A stretch of DNA of 64,000 nucleotides. It comes from Streptomyces sp. R28. Lineage in GTDB: Bacteria; Actinomycetota; Actinomycetes; Streptomycetales; Streptomycetaceae. Position numbers and translations under genes: made by a program. Each line of letters opens with the position of its first letter. The first letter of the stretch is position 1. The stretch is taken from assembly GCF_041052385.1 (NCBI RefSeq), contig NZ_CP163439.1, forward strand, positions 5,941,001-6,005,000. Direction: 5' to 3'. The notes under the pieces are model-generated. The model saw only the letters and a list, made by a program, of their open reading frames with translations, was not told the origin of the DNA and did not search any database. Of the stretch, positions 33,901-40,776 are shown piece by piece.

Positions 33901-34667
33901 CCACCCTGGTCCTGCCCGGAGACTCGGTGGTGAAGGCCGCTCTCGGACCCGGTGGACGCACCCTGTACGCCGCCCGCTCCTCTCTTCAGCCTGGCGGCGA
34001 CCTGTACGGCGAGGCGTGGGACACCGCGGCTCGCCGCAGGACGGCGGTGCTGCCGGGTCTGGCCAGCGTTCACCTCGCCGTCCGCCCCGACGGCGGGCTG
34101 CTGGTCGGTGACGGACGGCTCGCCCGGCTGCCGTCGGCCAAGGTCACGAGCCGCGACCTGGTGCAGGGCGAGCACGTGGGCGCGGTGGGGTTCTCGGCCG
34201 ACGGCTCCCTGCTGGCGGTCGGCGACGACATGGGGCGGGTCGCCCTGTGGGACGGGACGGCACACCGGCGCGCCGGTGTGCTGCGCGACGTCTTCCCGGC
34301 GCCGCTCGATGACCGCCCGGAGGCGGTGAACGCGCTGGCGTTCAGCCCCGACGGCCGGACGCTGGCGGTGGGCGGCGACGCCGGCAGCGTGCAGCTGTGG
34401 GACGTGGCGACCCGCCAGCCGCTGGGCACCCCGCTCACCACGCCCGGCGACGGCATCGAGTCCCTGGCCTTCTCACCCGACGGCACGACCCTGTACGCGG
34501 GTAGTGTGCACGTCCCGCTCCAGCGGTACGCCGTCGATCCTGGACGGGCGATCGCGCGGGTGTGCGCCCGGGCGGGCACCGGCCTGACGCGGGAACAGTG
34601 GCGGACGTACGTGCCGGACGCGCCATATCGGCGGCCGTGCGGGGTCAGCGCGGGAGCCGGGGGGTGA
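30930..34667 (+). CDS. HTH - nSTAND ATPase - WD40 repeat protein
   Basis: This 1245-aa protein is a signalling ATPase of the STAND class. Residues about 10-75 form an XRE-like helix-turn-helix (RLAHELRELRRAAGSPSYRT, MAKAAGFSATALSLAAAGER). From about 100 the nSTAND1 domain begins with PYRGLARFEPGDRHLFFGRD, Walker A FGPSGSGKSSLLRAGL and Walker B VVVDQFEEAFTLC. A winged-helix and helical region leads to a membrane helix at about 513-535 (ILTVSLSAVLVVALLTALAV). The C-terminal 700 residues form WD40-type propeller blades with recurring FSPDGRTLA and LWDVATR units. SD AAGGAG supports the ATG. Such proteins are abundant in Streptomyces and are proposed to act in signalling or phage defence; the ligand is unknown. 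Confidence 0.88.
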   Translation: MGRPERPVDPTAGPIQRLAHELRELRRAAGSPSYRTMAKAAGFSATALSLAAAGERLPSLAVFQGYVRACEGDPAEWDMRWKDAEAEASRAPVEIAEDAPAPYRGLARFEPGDRHLFFGRDRMVDEVGELVCEHRFAVLFGPSGSGKSSLLRAGLVPRLREEIGARGLPAVLRILTPGAMPATTYGHLLSPAEDEPESWVVVDQFEEAFTLCRDPQERSRFIGLLLAARAPDSRLRVLVAVRADFYARCAEHRGLADALHGAGLLLGPMTEEELREAVVGPAREAGCRVERALTARLVEEVLDEPGGLPMLSHALMETWSRRKGRMLTLAGYEAAGGVRGAIAGSAEEVYDGLTPAQARAARHLLLRMVEPGQGTPDTRRPLSRAELGEWADADVPVVVERLTRARLLTADEDGVQLAHEALITCWPRLHGWIEEDRERLRHHRVLADAARTWLEHDRDPGALYRGNRLTRAEELFPDPAADLALTEPERDFLTTALDAREAERRAAVRISRRHRILTVSLSAVLVVALLTALAVWDAYDDNERQRIQEAARQVADVADALRTTDPRAALLLGAAAWRVAELPETRRALLGSLAQKETDTFTDPVPGDSAWRSLSASGRTLMSPADGTWRTWDVRTRHRTGSGRLPDGLVLGASPDVRVLVINRPDGIRLWDTATGHWTGGPDPLPQDSDVRFGGDDRTFLVTEGDRLRLRSLVDGRVLFEAPAPGMTVTALSADGRRAAVCSGGQAPQLWDIPARRALPGDWQKDRICDEDTNTTVLALGADRLAAATGTGLRVWDTGTGKRIADLDDNGVQYASFSPDGAFLATADREEIQVWRLAAPEVPVFRHSLHNQRPYGGPAWDRDGRTLRYIEGNTVHTLDLGPAATRAWRGTPLDGVRFSPDGRTYATAQRSGGRYLFQLRATADDRLLSTLPPVKAPVPRDPDPGIPDDPLALLAFSPDGTALAYGVSEPGREVVAQSFTVWDVARHRVRSTLVLPGDSVVKAALGPGGRTLYAARSSLQPGGDLYGEAWDTAARRRTAVLPGLASVHLAVRPDGGLLVGDGRLARLPSAKVTSRDLVQGEHVGAVGFSADGSLLAVGDDMGRVALWDGTAHRRAGVLRDVFPAPLDDRPEAVNALAFSPDGRTLAVGGDAGSVQLWDVATRQPLGTPLTTPGDGIESLAFSPDGTTLYAGSVHVPLQRYAVDPGRAIARVCARAGTGLTREQWRTYVPDAPYRRPCGVSAGAGG

Positions 34668-35283
34668 TCTGCCGGGCCAGCGATACGAGGCGGTCGGCGC
34701 CCTTCGCCCCGGCTGTCTCCGCGAGGGTGAGCACCCAGGTTCTGGAACCCGCGCGCCACACCACGTAGGCGACGTTCTGCCGCGGCCGCAGCACCTGGGT
34801 GGTCTCGCTGAAGGCGCCCTGCCCCAGCCCGTCGACCTCGGTGACCTTCACGTCGCGCATGCCCGCCGACGCGGGGTCGCGGACCAGGCTGTGCGCGGCG
34901 GAGAGTTCGGCGGCGTAGGAGCGGGTGGAGGGGTTGAGGGTCAGCATGGCGGTCCCGTCACCGGAGGTGTAGCTGCACGAGTCCGGAGCCGTGCCCTTGT
35001 TGGGCGCGACGCGGGGAGCTTGCTTCGGGTCGGTCAGCACCTGCCGGGCGGCGGACCGGTCGAGGACGGCGCACAGGCGGGAAGGCGGCAGCGTCTTGGG
35101 CGAGGAATTGACGGAGGGGGTGGCGGCGGGGTCGGGCGAGACAGTCGTCACCTGAGCTGCACCGGTGGGGGAAGTGCCGGCGGCGGCTGGGGACGCGCTG
35201 CCTGAGGAGCAGGAGGCCAGCAGACCGCACAGGAGGGCGGCGGCCGCGGGCAGGACGGTGCGGGGGAGACGGCGCGGGTGCAT
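34645..35283 (-). CDS. DUF3558-like lipoprotein
   Basis: The 212-aa product has a lipobox signal peptide (AAALLCGLLASCSSG) and a mature domain beginning after a Ser/Pro/Thr linker (TLPPSRLCAVLDRSAARQVL, DSCSYTSGDGTAMLTLNPST, GLGQGAFSETTQVLRPRQNV) with paired Cys, typical of the DUF3558 family of actinobacterial lipoproteins. It is expected on the outer face of the membrane. Its 3' end overlaps the nSTAND gene's 3' end by 23 bases, tail to tail. Confidence 0.75.
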   Translation of the reverse strand: MHPRRLPRTVLPAAAALLCGLLASCSSGSASPAAAGTSPTGAAQVTTVSPDPAATPSVNSSPKTLPPSRLCAVLDRSAARQVLTDPKQAPRVAPNKGTAPDSCSYTSGDGTAMLTLNPSTRSYAAELSAAHSLVRDPASAGMRDVKVTEVDGLGQGAFSETTQVLRPRQNVAYVVWRAGSRTWVLTLAETAGAKGADRLVSLARQITPRLPR

Positions 35284-35328
35284 GGCTGGGGTTCCTCACG
35301 AAGCCGGAGGTCGAACGGGAAGAGGACC

Positions 35329-35363
35329 CGGCCCCGGTGAAGGTGCAGGAAACACCGGGGCCG
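35329..35363 (-). terminator. Hairpin terminator for the 35381-36031 gene
   Basis: Arms CGGCCCCGGTG and CACCGGGGCCG surround a 13-nt loop between the stop of the minus-strand secreted protein gene and the start of the lipoprotein gene. No T tract. Confidence 0.5.
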
Positions 35364-35380
35364 GACCGGCCTGGGGGCGG

Positions 35381-36031
35381 TCAGCTATAGACGTTGTACG
35401 TGCCGTAGTCGTTGACCTTGAGGTTGGCCTGCCAATGGCCGAACTCGTAGTTGCCGTCCCACCAGTACCGCTCCTCGCCGCGGCCGCAGCCGGAGTGGTC
35501 GGTGCGGAAGGCGCCGACGAAGGTGCCCTGCGTCCAGCGGCGCTCCACCACCTGGATCGGCTGGGCGTACTGCCCCGGGCTCAGGTTCGTGGTGAAGGTG
35601 AATGTGGTGGACGTGGACCCGTTGCGCCCGTAGGAGGGGGTGATGCTGCCGAGCACCTGGTTGAGGTAGGGGACGGGGTTGTTGACGCTGAGGCCGACCG
35701 ACCACTGCCAGCCCGTCGTCTTCTGCTGGTTCCAGGCGTAGGAGCAGCTGGGGACGTTCGTCGGGCAGCGGAAGGTGGGCCCGCGCCACACCCAGTCCTG
35801 GAAGGTGTTGTGGGCCTGGGTCTGCGACTTCGCCCAGGTGGTGTCGCCCTTGCGGATGTCGTAGCCGTCCGGCTTCCAGCACCAGGTGTCCGCCGAGGCG
35901 GAACCCGGCGAGGCCAGCAGGACGAGGGGGGCGAGACCCAGGCTCAGCGCCGGTCCCAGCCAGCGGCGGGCCTTTCGCTTCTTGTTCACTGCGGGCGCTG
36001 CTTCGGGGCTCGTCGGAGTATGGGGACGCAC
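35381..36031 (-). CDS. Secreted unknown protein, Trp/Tyr-rich
   Basis: The 216-aa product has a basic n-region (NKKRKARRWLG) and a signal peptide ending LASPGSASA. A mature domain of about 165 residues follows, rich in Trp, Tyr, Ser and Thr (DTWCWKPDGYDIRKGDTTWA, FRCPTNVPSCSYAWNQQKTT, STTFTFTTNLSPGQYAQPIQ). Four or five Cys could form disulfides. I do not recognise a family; the beta-rich pattern suggests an extracellular binding domain. It neighbours another small secreted protein in the same orientation. Confidence 0.7.
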   Translation of the reverse strand: MRPHTPTSPEAAPAVNKKRKARRWLGPALSLGLAPLVLLASPGSASADTWCWKPDGYDIRKGDTTWAKSQTQAHNTFQDWVWRGPTFRCPTNVPSCSYAWNQQKTTGWQWSVGLSVNNPVPYLNQVLGSITPSYGRNGSTSTTFTFTTNLSPGQYAQPIQVVERRWTQGTFVGAFRTDHSGCGRGEERYWWDGNYEFGHWQANLKVNDYGTYNVYS

Positions 36032-36107
36032 TTGAGTGGCTCCTTGTGGGGAGAGGAGAGGGGCAACGGGGAGAGAGGGGTCCGCTGGTGCGAGCGGTAT
36101 ACGACGG

Positions 36108-36521
36108 TCAGTGCCTGTTGACGACGATCATGTGGTACTGGTCCTGGGTCGACCACCAGTCGCCCCACCAGTCGTCGTTCCTGCTCCATCCCTCGCAGTT
36201 CCCGCCGCGGTAGGCCGTCAGCGTGACCTTGTCGCTGTTGGAGTACCACACGCTCTGCCAGTGGCTCGTGCTGTGCATTCGGCCGCCCACGAGGCAGCGG
36301 TCCCACCTGTGGCCGTTGGGCTCGGTGACACTGATACGCCAGCTGTTCGCGTCCACGCTGTGGTTGGAGATCGCCACGCAGGCAGTGAAGACGGGGGAGT
36401 TGCAGGGGGGGTTGGGGACGGGGATGGCACTGGCCTCACCGGCGGCCAGAGTCAGCGACCCACCCACCATGGCGGCGACGGCCAGGGCGCCGGCGAACTT
36501 CTTGCGGAGTGAACGGGACAT
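36108..36521 (-). CDS. Small secreted protein
   Basis: This 137-aa protein has a standard signal peptide (MSRSLRKKFAGALAVAAMVG to AAGEASA) and a mature part of about 108 residues with five Cys and several Trp (NPPCNSPVFTACVAISNHSV, WDRCLVGGRMHSTSHWQSVW, RGGNCEGWSRNDDWWGDWWS). The ATG at 36521 has GGGAGC upstream; 36560 would add residues before a normal signal peptide. I see no catalytic motif. Length and Cys spacing suggest a small disulfide-stabilised extracellular protein. Confidence 0.7.
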   Translation of the reverse strand: MSRSLRKKFAGALAVAAMVGGSLTLAAGEASAIPVPNPPCNSPVFTACVAISNHSVDANSWRISVTEPNGHRWDRCLVGGRMHSTSHWQSVWYSNSDKVTLTAYRGGNCEGWSRNDDWWGDWWSTQDQYHMIVVNRH

Positions 36522-36771
36522 GGCCCCGCTCCCTTCTGTCCTGTTGGTTCGGGCAGACACGACTTTTCGGGGGCGGGGGTTGATCAGGGAGTCGGATCCA
36601 GTGGGCTAATCAATTCCGGGCCGCTCAGATGCTCACATTCGTCCGCTTTGTGCACTCCCGAGTTGCACCAGTTCGGTTGCGAGCTGCGCAGGAAACGGGG
36701 AGCGCGCGACATGAAGGCGCTGGCCAAGTCCCGCTCAACCGGGACCGGTGCGGCGTGCGGGATCTCGGCCC

Positions 36772-36905
36772 GCTGAGGCACGGCGGCCGGCGGGCCGAGG
36801 CGCTGGCCGTCTTCGACCGCACGGCCAGGTGACTCGCCGCCGACCTGGGGGGCCCAGGGTGAACCGCTGCGGCGGGCACGCTGGGAGATCCTGCGAGGGG
36901 ACGAC
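36772..36905 (+). pseudogene. BTAD fragment of a SARP/AfsR-type regulator
   Basis: LRHGGRRAEALAVFDRTAR followed, after a frame change, by LAADLG and EPLRRARWEILRGD matches the G-R-x-A-E-A-L-x-V/Y ... L-A-x-x-L-G-x-x-P-x-x-x-L-R-x-x-x-x-x-I-L-x-x-D pattern of the bacterial transcriptional activator domain. Only about 45 residues survive. The rest of 36522-37175 shows no gene. It may be what remains of an older regulator at the edge of the gene cluster. Confidence 0.45.
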
Positions 36906-37175
36906 TTGGCGCAGGGGCGGGCCGGTGCTGGGGGCGGGGGCGTCCGGGATCCCGAACGTCTGCGTCTTCCAGGCCCTCGCCGAGCATCTGTCCTGTCCGG
37001 CCCTCCTCCGCAGGGAACCGGGTGAAGACCGACGTACGGCCGTTCTGGACCCGGGACATGAGGCTGGGCGTCGAGGGCGTACTTGTGGCCGCTGTCTGTC
37101 TTTCTCAGTCGCCGCCTGTCTCTCTGGGCCGCTTCCTCGGGTCGGCCGTCGCCTTCTCTTCGCCGCGGCGGTGCT

Positions 37176-37613
37176 TCACCACGGCGGCGCGTCAGGGGCT
37201 GGCCGGCCGCAAGCCGTGGCGTCGGGTGGAGTGCCGGATTCCTGCGCGGGCGACGTCACCGTCACGCCCGCCTCGCCCAGCGCCTGCCCCGCCGCCGTCA
37301 GCTGTGCCTCCGGTACCAGGATCACGTCCGCGTCGTACGTCGATGCCACGAACACCGGGACGCCTGCCTCGGCGAGTGGGGTGAGGAGGCGGGCCAGGAC
37401 GCCGGGGAGGTCGAGGGCGTGGGGTGTGTCGCCGCCGTACAGGGCCGACCAGCGCTCCGTGGCGTCCGGGTCTGTCGGCGTCGCCCGTCGGATCACCGTG
37501 AGGCCCTCCGGGGCGCGGACCAGCGCCAGCCAGGTGTCCTGGTCCACGTCCGCGGGGGACTTGGCCCGTTCGACGACGAAACGGCCTTCCAGGGGGCGTA
37601 GTTCAAATTGCAT
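37176..37613 (-). CDS. ACT-domain protein (CASTOR/aspartokinase-like)
   Basis: The 145-aa product begins MQFELRPLEGRFVVERAKSP. Two ACT-like halves follow, the second with LPGVLARLLTPLAEAGVPVF, VASTYDADVILVPEAQLTAA and GQALGEAGVTVTSP, the ACT_7 pattern of small stand-alone amino-acid-binding proteins. It probably senses an amino acid; no enzyme domain is attached. It is divergent from the biosynthetic cluster that starts 213 bases to the right and is more likely a conserved neighbour than a cluster gene. Confidence 0.75.
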   Translation of the reverse strand: MQFELRPLEGRFVVERAKSPADVDQDTWLALVRAPEGLTVIRRATPTDPDATERWSALYGGDTPHALDLPGVLARLLTPLAEAGVPVFVASTYDADVILVPEAQLTAAGQALGEAGVTVTSPAQESGTPPDATACGRPAPDAPPW

Positions 37614-37825
37614 GGCGTTCATCCGAGCACAGCTCGGCCCTCCTGCCGCCCGCCACGGCTGTCCGGTTCCGGACGTGACCGGCTCCGGACGCCTGTCAGC
37701 CATGGTCATCGGGTTCGTGGCCGTCAAGAATCCAGTAGGTCGCGGCGGTGACGGGACCCACGGGATGCGTCCTGCCCCCGACGCGTCGCACCCCACTCTC
37801 GCCGAAATGTGAAGGAACGTTTCCG

Positions 37826-38911
37826 GTGTCACTTGCGTTCGAACTGCCCACAGCCGCCGAGCTGCCCGCTCGACCAGCCGACGGAGTTCCCTTCCTGGAG
37901 CTGACCGACCCCGAGAGCGCACAGCTCAAGGAAATCGCGGACGGGATCCTCGACGTCGCTGAGGACGTCCCGCTCGAAGGGCAGTTGGAGAGACTGTCGT
38001 TGCTCGCCCACGAGGTCCCGCTGTCCGTCCGGGCCCGGCTCAACACCTTCCGCCTGACCGGCCGCCCCTACGGCGGCATGGTGATCTCCAACCTGCCCGT
38101 CGACGAGGCCGTGGCCGGCCCCACACCCTCCGCCTACACGGACAAGCCCGCGAGCCGCGAAGCCGCCCGGGCCGGCGCCCTGTTGCTGTTGCTCGGTTCG
38201 CTGCTCGGCGACCCCGTCTCGTACCTGACCCAGCAGCGCGGCCGTATGGTCCTCGACCTCTTCCCGATCAAGGGGCACGAGCACCAGCAGCTGGGCTCCA
38301 GTTCCACGGTCAACCTGGAGTGGCACAACGAGGACGCGTTCCACCCCCTGCGCGCCGACTGGATCATGCTGCTCGGGCTGCGCAACCACAACGCGGTCCC
38401 CACCACCTTCGCGGCGATCCAGGACATCCAGCTCTCCGACAAGGCCCGTGAGGTGCTCTTCGAGGAGCGCTTCGTGATCCTGCCCGACGAGTCGCACACC
38501 GAGCAGTTCAACGCCGAGACAACCGGTCTCGAGGAGAGCGACTGGGTCGAGCGCGCCTTCGCCCAGATCGCCGGGATGAACGAGACCCCGCGGCGCACCT
38601 CGGTGCTGTCCGGTCCGCCCGAGGCGCCCCACCTGTGCATCGACCCCGCGTTCATGCCGCGCGACCTGGACCCGGAGGCCGCCGCCGCCCTCCAGGAGAT
38701 CATCGACGGCATCGACGCGAACCTGCGCGACGTGGCGCTGGCCCCGGGCGAGATGCTGATCGTCGACAACAAGCGCGCGGTGCACGGCCGTAAGCCCTTC
38801 ACCGCCCGCTACGACGGTACCGATCGCTGGATCCGCCGTATCAACGTACTCGCCGACCTCCGCCGCGCCGACGGCCGCCGGTACGGCGAGCACGGCCGCG
38901 CCCTGGTCTGA
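37826..38911 (+). CDS. VioC-like Fe(II)/2-oxoglutarate amino-acid hydroxylase
   Basis: This 361-aa protein belongs to the clavaminate synthase-like branch that includes the arginine beta-hydroxylases VioC and OrfP and related Lys/Asn hydroxylases. The iron ligands are seen as His and Glu in WHNEDAFHPLRADW and the distal His in AVHGRKPFTARYDG, followed by DRWIRRINV with the 2OG-binding Arg. It should hydroxylate the side chain of a free basic or amide amino acid. GTG 37826 is chosen since AAGGA lies nine bases upstream. It is the first gene of cluster part A. The substrate cannot be told from sequence alone. Confidence 0.85.
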   Translation: MSLAFELPTAAELPARPADGVPFLELTDPESAQLKEIADGILDVAEDVPLEGQLERLSLLAHEVPLSVRARLNTFRLTGRPYGGMVISNLPVDEAVAGPTPSAYTDKPASREAARAGALLLLLGSLLGDPVSYLTQQRGRMVLDLFPIKGHEHQQLGSSSTVNLEWHNEDAFHPLRADWIMLLGLRNHNAVPTTFAAIQDIQLSDKAREVLFEERFVILPDESHTEQFNAETTGLEESDWVERAFAQIAGMNETPRRTSVLSGPPEAPHLCIDPAFMPRDLDPEAAAALQEIIDGIDANLRDVALAPGEMLIVDNKRAVHGRKPFTARYDGTDRWIRRINVLADLRRADGRRYGEHGRALV

Positions 38912-38926
38912 CCCGAACTACCAGGT

Positions 38927-38954
38927 CCCCGTGGCGAGTCACTGCGCCACGGGG
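38927..38954 (+). terminator. Hairpin between the hydroxylase and exporter genes
   Basis: Perfect 10-bp arms CCCCGTGGCG and CGCCACGGGG with an 8-nt loop lie in the 57-base gap. It may end or attenuate the hydroxylase transcript before the EamA-MBL-IDO operon. Confidence 0.55.
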
Positions 38955-38968
38955 GCCCGAGAGGCCCC

Positions 38969-39907
38969 ATGACTCAGCTCGACATCTCCACGAGCCCACC
39001 CGGCCGGGCGACGGCCCCCGCGTCCGGGGCGCTGATCGCGGTGGGCGGCATCGTGGTCCTCCAGACCGGCGTCGCCTGCTCCGAGAAGCTCTTCGACCAC
39101 CTCGGCGTGTCCGGCACCGCCTGGCTCCGGCTGCTGATCGCCGCGGCGCTGCTGCTCCTGTTCGCCCGCCCCGTCCTGTCGGGCAAGACGCTCCGCCAGT
39201 GGAGCACCGTCCTGCTGCTGGGCGCGGCGTCGGCCGGCATGACCCTGCTCTTCTCCGCGGCCATCGCCCGGATCCCGCTGGGCATCGCGGCCACCGTCGA
39301 GTTCCTCGGGCCGCTGGCCGTCGCGGTACTGGCCTCCCGCAAGCCGGTCCACGGGCTGTGCGCGCTCCTCGCGGGCACCGGCGTCGCCCTGATCTGCTTC
39401 GCCGGGTCCGGGGGCGTCGGCGGCGGCCTGGACTACACGGGTCTGGCGCTGGCGTTCGCGGCGGCGGCCTGCTGGGCGGGGTACATCGTGTGCACCCGGG
39501 TCGTCGGCGAGGTCTTCGACGGTTACCAGGGGCTCGCGGTCTCGATGGCCGTCGCCGCGCTCGTGGTGACCCCCGTCGGCTTCCAGGAGGGGACGACCGG
39601 GCTGCTGGACAGCGCCGACCCGGTGCTGCTGCTGGCCGCGGTGACGGGGGTGGCGCTGCTGTCGCCGGTGGCCGCGTTCGCCCTGGAGATGACGGCGCTG
39701 CGGCGGGTGCCCGTACGGACCTTCGGCATTCTCACCAGTCTCGAACCGGCGGTCGCCGCCGTGGCCGGGCTGATCCTGCTCCACCAGTCCCTGGGGGCTG
39801 CCCAAGTGGCCGGACTGGTCTGTGTCGTCGCGGCCAGCGCGGCCGCCACCTGGGCCGATCGCACCGGCGCGGCCGAAGAAACGCACACGAACGAGGAGTT
39901 GTCATGA
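38969..39907 (+). CDS. EamA/RhtA-type drug/metabolite exporter
   Basis: The 312-aa product has ten predicted membrane helices in two EamA repeats (GGIVVLQTGVACSEKLFDHL, WLRLLIAAALLLLFARPVLS, LGIAATVEFLGPLAVAVLAS; LEPAVAAVAGLILLHQSLGA). The TVEFLGPL and RTFGILTSLEPAVAA motifs place it with RhtA-like exporters of amino acids such as threonine and homoserine. In this cluster it likely exports an amino-acid-like product or intermediate. It overlaps the MBL gene by four bases. Confidence 0.85.
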   Translation: MTQLDISTSPPGRATAPASGALIAVGGIVVLQTGVACSEKLFDHLGVSGTAWLRLLIAAALLLLFARPVLSGKTLRQWSTVLLLGAASAGMTLLFSAAIARIPLGIAATVEFLGPLAVAVLASRKPVHGLCALLAGTGVALICFAGSGGVGGGLDYTGLALAFAAAACWAGYIVCTRVVGEVFDGYQGLAVSMAVAALVVTPVGFQEGTTGLLDSADPVLLLAAVTGVALLSPVAAFALEMTALRRVPVRTFGILTSLEPAVAAVAGLILLHQSLGAAQVAGLVCVVAASAAATWADRTGAAEETHTNEELS

Positions 39908-40776
39908 CGACGGGCTGGCATGAGGTCGCGGCCGGGGTGTTCCAGCGCCGGTACGAGCCGTGCGACGTGACGGTGACGGCCGTCGTCGGGGCACGGGGCG
40001 TCGCCGTGGTCGACACCCGGTGCTCGCTGGAGGAGGGCGAGGAGATCAAGCGGGACATCGCCTCCTTCGCGTCCGTGCCCGTGCGCTGGGTGGTCAACAC
40101 CCACTCCCACCTCGACCACACCTGGGGCAACGTGGCGTTCACCGCCCCGTACCAGCAGCCCCCGGCGCAGATCTGGGCGCACCGCTCCGTACCGGAGGTG
40201 CTCACCCCCGACGACCCGGCCGTCCCGTTCTTCCTGGAGACCTTCACCGACCAGGGGCCCGAGTGGCAGGCGAAGGTCGCCGGCCTGCGGATCGCGCGGC
40301 CCACCCATCTCGTCGACCGGCATTCCGTGATCGACCTCGGCGACCGCACCGTCGAACTGCGCTGGACCGGACGGGCCCACACGGCCGGAGACCTGTGGGT
40401 GGTGGTGCCGGACGCCGACGTCGTCGTGGCCGGTGACCTGATCGAGGAGGCAGGCGATCCGATCTGGGGGCCGGACTCCTTCCCCTTCGAGTGGCCCGCG
40501 ACCCTGGACGCCGCCCTCGCGTTCATCGGTCCGGACACCGTCGTCGTCCCGGGGCACGGCGCACCGGTCGACGCCGCCTTCGTCCGCGCCCAGCGCGAGC
40601 TGATCGCGTCCGTCGCCGAGCGGATCCGGGAACTGCACGGCGCGGGAGTGCACCTCTCGGAGGGACCCTCGGCCGGCGGCTGGCCCATCCCGGAGGACCG
40701 CACCCGGTACGCGCTGGCCCGCGGCTACGCGCACCTCGACCGACTCACCGCATCCAGCACGGGAAGTGCCCGATGA
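39904..40776 (+). CDS. MBL-fold metallo-hydrolase
   Basis: The 290-aa protein shows the metallo-beta-lactamase fold signature NTHSHLDHTWGN (H-x-H-x-D-H), then the third His region in GRAHTAGDLWVVVPDADVVV with the bridging Asp (AGDLIEEAG) and VVPGHGAPVD for the last His. It resembles SoxH/quinoprotein-relay-type hydrolases more than true class B beta-lactamases. In the cluster it could hydrolyse an ester or lactone, or remove a toxic lactam; the latter is speculative. It is translationally coupled on both sides (ATGA overlaps with exporter and IDO-like genes). Confidence 0.82.
   Translation: MTTGWHEVAAGVFQRRYEPCDVTVTAVVGARGVAVVDTRCSLEEGEEIKRDIASFASVPVRWVVNTHSHLDHTWGNVAFTAPYQQPPAQIWAHRSVPEVLTPDDPAVPFFLETFTDQGPEWQAKVAGLRIARPTHLVDRHSVIDLGDRTVELRWTGRAHTAGDLWVVVPDADVVVAGDLIEEAGDPIWGPDSFPFEWPATLDAALAFIGPDTVVVPGHGAPVDAAFVRAQRELIASVAERIRELHGAGVHLSEGPSAGGWPIPEDRTRYALARGYAHLDRLTASSTGSAR

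Noticed and set aside
31074..34265. Minus-strand frame of 1063 codons opposite the nSTAND gene
   Set aside because: Antisense shadow of a gene with clear Walker motifs and WD40 repeats; no own domains or start signal.
36748..37812. Plus-strand frame of 354 codons before the biosynthetic cluster
   Set aside because: It runs opposite the ACT-domain gene; only the short BTAD-like fragment inside it carries a recognisable pattern.
39904..40776. MBL-fold protein as a class B beta-lactamase for self-resistance
   Set aside because: The motifs fit the broad MBL hydrolase family, it has no signal peptide, and it is coupled to the IDO-like gene in part A; a resistance role cannot be claimed from sequence.
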